A stretch of DNA of 64,000 nt from Methanospirillum lacunae (GTDB lineage: Archaea > Halobacteriota > Methanomicrobia > Methanomicrobiales > Methanospirillaceae), in the NCBI RefSeq assembly GCF_046195335.1, contig NZ_CP176093.1. One strand, given 5' to 3'. A program made the translations under genes and the position numbers. The notes below the pieces were generated by a model. That model was not told the origin of the DNA and did not search any database. It saw only the letters and a list, made by a program, of their open reading frames with translations. This document shows positions 57,703 to 64,000 of the stretch, piece by piece; positions within the stretch are counted from its first letter, which is position 1; every line of letters starts with the position of its first letter.

Positions 57703-58251
57703 ATGGAATTATCAGAGATTGAATCAGGCATGAGTAAGTATACTGATCACAACACTCACTCTATTTCAAAAAAAGAAACCTCAAAAAAGAAAGATATAGA
57801 GTATCTTCAATTTGTAGAATTTACACTTGGAACTGAGTTTTTCGCAATTAACCTGTTTAATACAAAGGAGGTTATTACACCAACAGAAATTACACCTCTT
57901 CCAAGCACCCCGGTATATATCAGGGGAGTGATGGATCTTCGGGGAACGATTACCACGATTGTTGACCTGAAAATATTATTACAGATTCCAGAAACAGAAA
58001 AAGGGAAAAAGAAATCACGGATAATTATTTTGGATAGCAACCCGTCAGAAAAACCAGTCGGAATCCTGGTTGATGATGTATATTCTGTAAGTACCCATCA
58101 TTCATCAGATATTGAACGTGATGCAGAAGATGTATCTCATTCAAACAGATTTATTCTCGGTGTTATCAGACAAAATAAGGCATCAGGGCAGAAACTTGTT
58201 CTGTGGATTGATATTCAGAAGATTCGTGATTCGATAAAAAGCGAACTCTGA
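57703..58251 (+). CDS. cheW: CheW-like chemotaxis adaptor (182 aa)
   Basis: CheW domain from about residue 35 with F-T-L-G-T-E-F-F-A-I-N-L, V-I-T-P-T-E-I-T-P-L-P, G-V-M-D-L-R-G-T-I-T-T-I-V-D-L and G-I-L-V-D-D-V-Y-S-V. A polar N-terminal extension of about 35 residues, like the other CheW. Co-transcribed with the upstream receptor. Connects receptors to a CheA not in this window. Confidence 0.93.
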   Translation: MELSEIESGMSKYTDHNTHSISKKETSKKKDIEYLQFVEFTLGTEFFAINLFNTKEVITPTEITPLPSTPVYIRGVMDLRGTITTIVDLKILLQIPETEKGKKKSRIIILDSNPSEKPVGILVDDVYSVSTHHSSDIERDAEDVSHSNRFILGVIRQNKASGQKLVLWIDIQKIRDSIKSEL

Positions 58252-58290
58252 TACACTATACTCACTTTTTTAAAAAGGAAGAATAAGAGA

Positions 58291-58923
58291 TTATCTGATA
58301 AAGTTGGTAAAAATCCGTTGTTCTCGTTTTGGAAGTGAAATCCCGGATTTTATAGCCACGTCTTTACACTTCAAGAAGAAAGCCATATTTCTTGCGAGCA
58401 CCCGCATAACCTGAAGACCCTCAAGATCAGCCATAACATCTTCAGGATTCATTCCGTGAACCATATTCCAGTAACATGAAGAAATTACAGGCATTTCAGA
58501 GATTGTGAAATATTTGTTCAGTTGATCAAAGGCAGCAGTTGTTCCTCCCCTTCTTGCTGAAACAATTGCAGCAGCCGGTTTTAAGTAAAAAGACTGCTTG
58601 CCCGAGTGAGCATCGGTATAAAAAACCCGGTCGAGAAAGGATGTGATTGCCCCTGATGCTGCTGCATAATGCACCGGTGATCCAAAAATGAACCCGTCTG
58701 CTCCTGGAGCGATCTCAAGAAAATCGTTTACACAGTCATCAAAAAAGCATTTTCCCGATTTTGCACAGTTAAGACATCCAATACAACCGGCAATTGGTTT
58801 TACACCAAGCCAGAATTGCTCTGTTTCGATTCCTTCTTCCTGTAATGTCTTTTCAATTTCTGCCAGCGCAACAGAGGTACATCCCTTTTTGTGAGGGCTC
58901 CCGTTTACCAATAAAACTTTCAT
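58291..58923 (-). CDS. Isf-type iron-sulfur flavoprotein (210 aa)
   Basis: N-terminal flavodoxin-like fold (M-K-V-L-L-V-N-G-S-P-H, G-S-P-V-H-Y) with the compact motif C-I-G-C-L-N-C-A-K-S-G-K-C, the CX2CX2CX5C spacing of methanogen Isf proteins. It carries FMN and a 4Fe-4S cluster and accepts electrons from ferredoxin, with roles in oxidative-stress defence in some methanogens. The ATG at 58923 has GGGAG 8 bases upstream. A 20-codon N-terminal extension is unlikely. Confidence 0.87.
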   Translation of the reverse strand: MKVLLVNGSPHKKGCTSVALAEIEKTLQEEGIETEQFWLGVKPIAGCIGCLNCAKSGKCFFDDCVNDFLEIAPGADGFIFGSPVHYAAASGAITSFLDRVFYTDAHSGKQSFYLKPAAAIVSARRGGTTAAFDQLNKYFTISEMPVISSCYWNMVHGMNPEDVMADLEGLQVMRVLARNMAFFLKCKDVAIKSGISLPKREQRIFTNFIR

Positions 58924-59201
58924 AGGTATTTCTCCCGGTATGTGTATTGTTCGGTGGAGATCCTGTATATAGGTAGACGTCAAGTTTTATCTTCCCTGGA
59001 GATTTTTCTACATGTATCGGGTTTAAAAAAATTGAAACCATCTTTACTGAACGGCTGATCAAAGATTAGGCTCTATTCGTCTATTTCTGATAAATGGAGA
59101 CAATATATTTTGAAACCGGTTACAGATGGCCGAATCTGGATATTATCTAAAAACATTCAGATTCAATGTACAAAAATTCAAACGCTTTTGTATTAAAAAA
59201 A

Positions 59202-59760
59202 TTAATAAATATATGGGATCAGGGCTTTTACATCTTTTTTATATTGGGTATATTCATCAGGAAACCTGGTCAGCATAAGTTTTTCTTCGATTCTGATTTT
59301 TATTATGAAAACAATCAGAACTACGACTAATATATAGAAAAAGAGAAATGATCCAATCATCAGAGCAGAACCAATTATTCCAACAAGAAATCCAGTATAG
59401 ATGGGATGCCTGACGATCTGATAAGGGCCTGATTTAATGAGAGTATGCTCTTTTTTAACCTCAGGAATACTACTCCAGTTTTTGCCAAGATGAACTCTTG
59501 CAAAACAGGCAAATCCCAAACCAATGCAGGTAATTATGAATTCGGCAAGAGATATGAGAACATTATCCTTGAGAATTGGCAAAAAAGCAGACCCTGCATT
59601 GGTGTTCAGGTACCATACGATAAAAAATAATAAACAGTGGGAGGAAAAAGACCCCTGAAAAAATTTTTCCAGATGGTGAACGATAATAAAATGCTGTTGA
59701 AATCCAGAATACGGTAAAGAATAGCCAGATAGCGATAACGAGTATTGAGAGTACATTCAA
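59202..59760 (-). pseudogene. Frameshifted isoprenylcysteine methyltransferase-like gene
   Basis: The C-terminal half (G-P-Y-Q-I-V-R-H-P-I-Y-T-G, then F-P-D-E-Y with Y-K-K) is a normal ICMT-like membrane protein, but the N-terminal membrane helices sit in a different frame, starting from TTG 59760 (V-L-S-I-L-V-I-A-I-W). The frames meet in a run of six T (minus strand) near 59618-59632; five T would restore F-I-I-F-I-V-W-Y. It is a real mutation, a sequencing error or a slippage site. The intact paralogue is at 54508. Confidence 0.75.
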
Positions 59761-59937
59761 TTTGATATCTTATAAATCATTAGATGATATCAGGGTTATA
59801 GTGATAGTATTAAGATCTCTACAATGCTTTCTTTTTAGACGATATGTAATACTATTGGGGGAAATATTGCCTATCGTTCTATCCATCAGACTACTGTTTG
59901 ATAATTATTATATCAAAATTCTTATCATATACCTTGT

Positions 59938-61800
59938 ATGCTGAAACAATATTCAGGTCAGTTAATTCTGCTCATTTGTATTGCATTTCTATCCCTGACA
60001 TTTATACCGGTACAAGCAGACACCGGGCCATATGCAGATATCGTTCTTCTCAACGGATCAGTCTATACTGTAGAGCAGAATACTGACTGGTCTGACCACC
60101 CCCTTGAAGCAATTGCAATAAAAGGCAATACCATACTTTCGGTTAATTCATCCCAGGATATCCAAAAATTTATCGGACCAAAAACACGTGTACAGGATCT
60201 CTCTGGCAAAATGGTGCTTCCCGGATTCATTGATTCGCATATTCATTTTGGAGCATCAGCCGAACTTACCTTTGGAGTAAATCTTTCTGACTGTCATTCA
60301 ATTAGTGAAGTTCAGAAATTACTTGCAGATTATAATTCAGATCATCCGGAATTGGATGTTATTCGAGGTTACGGATGGAATTATTTTCTATTTACTGAAT
60401 CAGGACCCGATAAAGCCATCATTGATTCAGTCATTTCTGATAAACCGGTAATTCTCACATCATTTGATGGGCATGCTTCATGGGTAAACTCAAAAGCTCT
60501 TGAAATAGCTGACATTACAGCAGAAACTCCAGACCCCCAGGGTGGAAAGATAGAGCATGATAGCAACGGCCAGCCAACAGGAGTTCTCAGAGAACTTGCA
60601 GCTACAAATCTTGTAACCATTAGAGTAACTCCTCTCTCTTCAAAGCAAATTGAGGACAAACTCAATGTAATCCTGCCAAAGGCTGCATCATATGGAATAA
60701 CAACTGCAGATGATGCAGCACTGACTCCGGAGATGATAGCAGCATACTCGCATCTTGAGAGCCAGGGAAAACTGCCAGTGCGAATCTTTGGAGAAATTGT
60801 TGCTGTTCCTGAACTTGGTCAGAAACAGATGGCTCTGATGGAACTTGAGCAGGATATTTTCAATACCTATTCTGATTTGAATCTCTTGCATACAAACATC
60901 AATTCCAGCCAGACAGACTCGAATATACCCCCTGATTCTATTGCTTTGGAAAATATATCCGAATACAGAGATACAAAAGGATTATTCAGACTTCAAACAG
61001 GAAAATTATTTCTCGATGGTGTTGTAGAAGGCCATACCGGATATCTCCTCTCCCCATATACTGATAAGCCTGACACAAACGGAATGATAAACTGGAATAT
61101 CTCAGAGTTCAACCAGATGATTTCGCTCCTGGACAGGAATGAGTTTCAGATAGATATTCATTCTATTGGTGATGGAGCAGTTCGGTTATCTCTTGATGCC
61201 TATGAAAATGCACAGACAGAGAACGGAGAGAGGGATGCAAGACATAAAATATCACATATACAACTCATCAATTCCAGTGATATACAGAGGCTCAAATCCC
61301 TTCATATAATAGCATCTCTCCAGCCGAACTGGTTTTATTATGATGATAATTTCAAGAATGTTTCCCTCCCGTATCTTGGAGAAGAACGGGCAGAACATAT
61401 GTATACGCTCAAAACTCTCCTGGACAATGACATCCCGGTTGCAATTGGATCTGACTGGCCGGTGGGAACAGATTATCTGACATATAATCCGCTTGATGGT
61501 ATACGAACTGCGGTAACCAGACTTCCTCTCCCCTCAAATTCAACATACACAATCCCGTACAGACCTGAAGAGCGGATTAGCCTGAAACAGGCGATTGAAT
61601 CTGCAACATATACGGGGGCATATGCTGACTTCATGGAAAACTATACAGGTACACTAGAACCGGGAAAACTTGCAGACATTATCGTATTAGACAGAGATCT
61701 TTTTTCATTGCCACCAGAAGATATCAACAAAGCTCATGTGATTGCAACATATCTTGAGGGGAAAAAGGTGTTTGAAGACCCACAGGCCTTCACCTCCTGA
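59938..61800 (+). CDS. Exported amidohydrolase, YtcJ-like (620 aa)
   Basis: A signal peptide (residues 8-28, ending V-Q-A-D) precedes an amidohydrolase_3 domain: the metal motif F-I-D-S-H-I-H near residue 100, D-G-H-A-S-W, D-I-H-S-I-G-D-G, S-H-I-Q and the C-terminal G-S-D-W-P-V-G with E-P-G-K-L-A-D-I. Metal ligands look complete. Such enzymes hydrolyse amides or imides; the substrate is unknown. Secretion is unusual for this family and suggests degradation outside the cell. Monocistronic; a terminator-like hairpin follows. Confidence 0.88.
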   Translation: MLKQYSGQLILLICIAFLSLTFIPVQADTGPYADIVLLNGSVYTVEQNTDWSDHPLEAIAIKGNTILSVNSSQDIQKFIGPKTRVQDLSGKMVLPGFIDSHIHFGASAELTFGVNLSDCHSISEVQKLLADYNSDHPELDVIRGYGWNYFLFTESGPDKAIIDSVISDKPVILTSFDGHASWVNSKALEIADITAETPDPQGGKIEHDSNGQPTGVLRELAATNLVTIRVTPLSSKQIEDKLNVILPKAASYGITTADDAALTPEMIAAYSHLESQGKLPVRIFGEIVAVPELGQKQMALMELEQDIFNTYSDLNLLHTNINSSQTDSNIPPDSIALENISEYRDTKGLFRLQTGKLFLDGVVEGHTGYLLSPYTDKPDTNGMINWNISEFNQMISLLDRNEFQIDIHSIGDGAVRLSLDAYENAQTENGERDARHKISHIQLINSSDIQRLKSLHIIASLQPNWFYYDDNFKNVSLPYLGEERAEHMYTLKTLLDNDIPVAIGSDWPVGTDYLTYNPLDGIRTAVTRLPLPSNSTYTIPYRPEERISLKQAIESATYTGAYADFMENYTGTLEPGKLADIIVLDRDLFSLPPEDINKAHVIATYLEGKKVFEDPQAFTS

Positions 61801-61809
61801 CGTATAAAA

Positions 61810-61835
61810 CCTGAAAGTTGTAGAACTTTTTCAGG
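61810..61835 (+). terminator. Hairpin after the amidohydrolase gene
   Basis: CCTGAAAGTT and AACTTTTTCAGG pair around GTAG, 9 bases after the stop codon, containing a T-run. A probable terminator. Confidence 0.5.
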
Positions 61836-62073
61836 CATGAAATATTCTTTAATTTATTCTACAATATCCAATTAAAGACCTGATTTTTGAGAAATCTTAT
61901 GTTTTGAGATACAGGAATTTCAGAGACATTTTTTCCTGCATCTTATTGAGAGAATATTTCTTGTTGCGTGTTGTTCTGTTACACATTTAATTAAGTAATA
62001 AAGACTGGAATCATGCAAATCCTAGCAGATTCGAATAAAAACGTATAAACAACCTGTAAATAAAAAAGACAAT

Positions 62074-63294
62074 ATGGATTTCTACCGTCCACTTTTTATT
62101 TTCATCTGTTTATCTCTTCTCTGCGGATTTGTATTAGCAGAGAACCAGACACAGACGATAGTCATTGGAGGCCTTCTTCCATTAACCGGGAACGGATCAG
62201 CACATGGTCCTTCTTATAAGGCAGCAATGGAAATGGCAGCTGATGACCTGAATTCCAAGTATACTTCACTTGGACTCCCTTATCAGGTAAAACTCAACAT
62301 TGTAGATACTGAGACAAATCCTGATATCGCAAAGAAAATCGGGACCGAGATGATAAAGGAAGGAACTCATTTCATTGTCGGTCCGTTGACTTCTGAAGAG
62401 ATGAAGGCTCTTGAGAAAACTGCAAAAGATTCCAACACCGTCCTGATTGGTTATGGAAGTACAACACCGGGAATTTCCAGCGAGGATAACACAATCATCA
62501 GACTATGTCCTGACGATAAAATCCAGGCACTCGGAATACAGGCATTGTTTAAGAAAAGTAACTACACTACAATCATTCCGGTTGTAAGAGATGATGTGTA
62601 TGGACAAAACCTGTATGATCTCATGAGTAATCTTTCAAAAACCGGGAACTTTACTCTGACAGACCCGATCATGTACGAGGCTGGAACAAATCAATTTGAC
62701 ACAACTGTTGATAAAATCGCCCAGACTGTTCAATCAATAAACCAGAAATCCGGGGTAGCAGTTCTGATCATTGGATTTGACGAGGCAACAGAGATTCTTA
62801 ACACTGCCTCAAAAAACAAGGATCTCAGTACTGTCTCATGGGTGGGCACTGATGGAATTGCTCTGTCAGATTCACCATTGAAAAACAAAAATGTTGCAGA
62901 ATTTGCAGTTAAGACCAACTTTACAGCAACAATTTATGGAGAAATGGAAAATGAACCAAAGTTTATGGAATTTTCCAAGAGATTGCAGACTGCTACCGGC
63001 ATAAAACCAACTCCTTATGCAGTTGTTATCGATGATGCCGTGCAGCTTGCAGCACTAACAAATATTATGAGCCCGGGAAATCCGGATTACCGATCTGTTT
63101 TTATCGATAATGCCAACCACTTCTATGGAATTTCCGGGTATACATCTGTTACAGATGCAGGGGATAGGAAATTTGCAAACATAGATTTCTGGACTATAAA
63201 AGATAATAATGGAACCTATGGATGGACCAAGATCGGGCGGTTTGTAAACCAGATGGCAGGTCCGGTAATAGAGATGAAGACTAAAACCACATAA
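62074..63294 (+). CDS. Branched-chain amino acid-type substrate-binding protein (406 aa)
   Basis: Signal peptide at residues 5-22 (F-I-C-L-S-L-L-C-G-F-V-L-A). The mature part is a Peripla_BP_6 (LivJ-like) protein: G-G-L-L-P-L-T-G-N-G-S-A-H-G, E-M-A-A-D-D-L-N, D-T-E-T-N-P and V-G-P-L-T-S-E-E. Ligands in the family are branched-chain amino acids, amides or urea. No transporter subunits are next to it, so it may instead serve a receptor. Confidence 0.9.
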   Translation: MDFYRPLFIFICLSLLCGFVLAENQTQTIVIGGLLPLTGNGSAHGPSYKAAMEMAADDLNSKYTSLGLPYQVKLNIVDTETNPDIAKKIGTEMIKEGTHFIVGPLTSEEMKALEKTAKDSNTVLIGYGSTTPGISSEDNTIIRLCPDDKIQALGIQALFKKSNYTTIIPVVRDDVYGQNLYDLMSNLSKTGNFTLTDPIMYEAGTNQFDTTVDKIAQTVQSINQKSGVAVLIIGFDEATEILNTASKNKDLSTVSWVGTDGIALSDSPLKNKNVAEFAVKTNFTATIYGEMENEPKFMEFSKRLQTATGIKPTPYAVVIDDAVQLAALTNIMSPGNPDYRSVFIDNANHFYGISGYTSVTDAGDRKFANIDFWTIKDNNGTYGWTKIGRFVNQMAGPVIEMKTKTT

Positions 63295-63595
63295 CTTTTT
63301 TACTAAACTCACTTTTTATTTGGACTTTCGTTTTTTGTTAGCCCTAAACTGCAGAAAAAGTGACATATCTCTTTCAGAGAAAAGTTTTTCAGATTTTTAA
63401 AAATTATATTAGATAGATGCAAAAAAGAGAGTTTACAGAATTCTCATATTTTAGAGTTTAAATAAATAGAACCATATAATTTTTCAATAGTAAGATAATG
63501 ACAGAATATTAAAAAAGTATAACTAGAACTTCGTAAATGTCAAAGAATGATCCTTAAATACATGACATATCTATATGCTACACGTGGATTAGTAT
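63295..63595. other. Gap with no recognised gene
   Basis: AT-rich sequence between the binding protein and the truncated surface-protein gene; no repeat, RNA gene or frame of note. Confidence 0.5.
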
Positions 63596-64000
63596 ATGAA
63601 TAGCAAAAACATGTTTTCATAAGTCAGTACAACAAAAAGAGCAGCATTATTACTGCTAATATGTGTAGTATTTTTTTTAGGAACATTCCAATGTGTATCT
63701 GCAGCGAATAATTCCACAGCGATTAATAAAATCAGTAATGAAGATAAAACCGGTTTTGACAATATACCTCCGGTTAATCCGTACTTAGCAGCTCCCCTCT
63801 ATGCAATTACTCACTTTGATTCATCACAGAGTGACAGTACTCCATACGGACCACCTAAAGGAGAGTATAACATTGACCCGACAAATGAACCGGTAGTTCC
63901 TGGAGGACCAATTAACATACTTACTCTTGCTTCAACAGACAAGAATTACATGTGGGCCGTAGGTACAAACCGTGTAGCTTATGTAAATGTCGCAGGAGAC
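63596..64000 (+). pseudogene. Surface-protein gene with an early in-frame stop, cut by window end
   Basis: From ATG 63596 the frame runs M-N-S-K-N-M-F-S, then TAA at 63620-63622, and continues without another stop through a clear signal peptide (A-A-L-L-L-L-I-C-V-V-F-F-L) and a Ser/Thr/Pro-rich exported part (T-N-E-P-V-V-P-G-G-P) to the end of the window, possibly entering beta-propeller blades (M-W-A-V-G-T-N-R-V). No alternative ATG, GTG or TTG lies between the stop and the signal peptide. A C-to-T change at 63620 (CAA to TAA) would explain it. Confidence 0.55.

Noticed and set aside
1..64000. CRISPR array, tRNA or rRNA genes
   Set aside because: No regularly spaced direct repeats, no tRNA-like T-loop or rRNA-like sequence was found in any gap.

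Overview
The window looks like part of a methanogenic archaeal chromosome, most probably from Methanomicrobiales and close to Methanospirillum. The assignment rests on several things seen together: archaeal TATA boxes and GGTG/GGAG ribosome-binding sites, low GC in most of the window, very large multi-PAS sensor proteins with an R-H-D-I-L-N-N phosphoacceptor box, Isf-type iron-sulfur flavoprotein chemistry, UPF0210 plus ACT gene pairing, and a large set of chemoreceptors. No rRNA, tRNA or CRISPR array was found, so genus and species are inferences.

Layout. 0.2-18.3 kb: signal transduction (hybrid REC-PAS-kinase, a stand-alone regulator, a REC-PAS protein translationally abutted to a REC-GAF-PAS-HisKA_2 kinase, and a 1525-residue multi-PAS protein with lost catalytic residues), interrupted by a TPR lipoprotein-like gene, UPF0210 and ACT, a zinc-ribbon membrane protein and a uracil/xanthine permease. 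18.3-27 kb: secreted proteins, a double periplasmic-binding-domain sensor, another REC-PAS-kinase, two very small cysteine proteins, DUF1697, and at least three decayed genes (MFS transporter, solute-binding domain, secreted protein). 27-33 kb: two transmembrane chemoreceptors and a CheW. 33.5-41 kb: an HTH-PAS regulator, an orphan metal-chelate-type binding protein, two small basic proteins with conspicuous inverted repeats, an AAA ATPase with a broken P-loop, and a GntP-like permease bracketed by a 28-bp direct repeat.

41.4-48.3 kb: a higher-GC accessory island that I interpret as an integrated replicon. It has a cluster of GAGCGGGA iterons around an AT-rich core, a PrimPol-helicase-zinc-ribbon replication protein, a degenerate nuclease-fold protein, a small beta-rich protein, and, under its own strong promoter, a three-gene cassette (Ala/Ser/Thr-rich protein, exported protein, membrane protein) of unknown role.

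48.5-58.3 kb: a soluble PAS chemoreceptor, a trio made of a PAS protein with two terminal HAMP domains, a 73-residue helical protein and a Cache-HAMP receptor that ends at the HAMP, a ferredoxin-type protein, an isoprenylcysteine-methyltransferase-like membrane protein, and an MCP-CheW pair with a structured leader. 58.3-64 kb: an iron-sulfur flavoprotein, a frameshifted methyltransferase-like gene, an exported amidohydrolase, a branched-chain amino acid type binding protein, and a surface protein with an in-frame stop cut by the window end.

Taken together the window is an environmental-sensing region: exported binding proteins and Cache/PAS domains feed receptors, CheW and kinases. The strongest unexplained signals are (1) the iteron/PrimPol island with its three-gene cassette, and (2) a family of sensor proteins in which the histidine-kinase dimerisation helix is kept but its histidine is replaced (by Asp or Gln), some ending in HAMP domains with no output domain.
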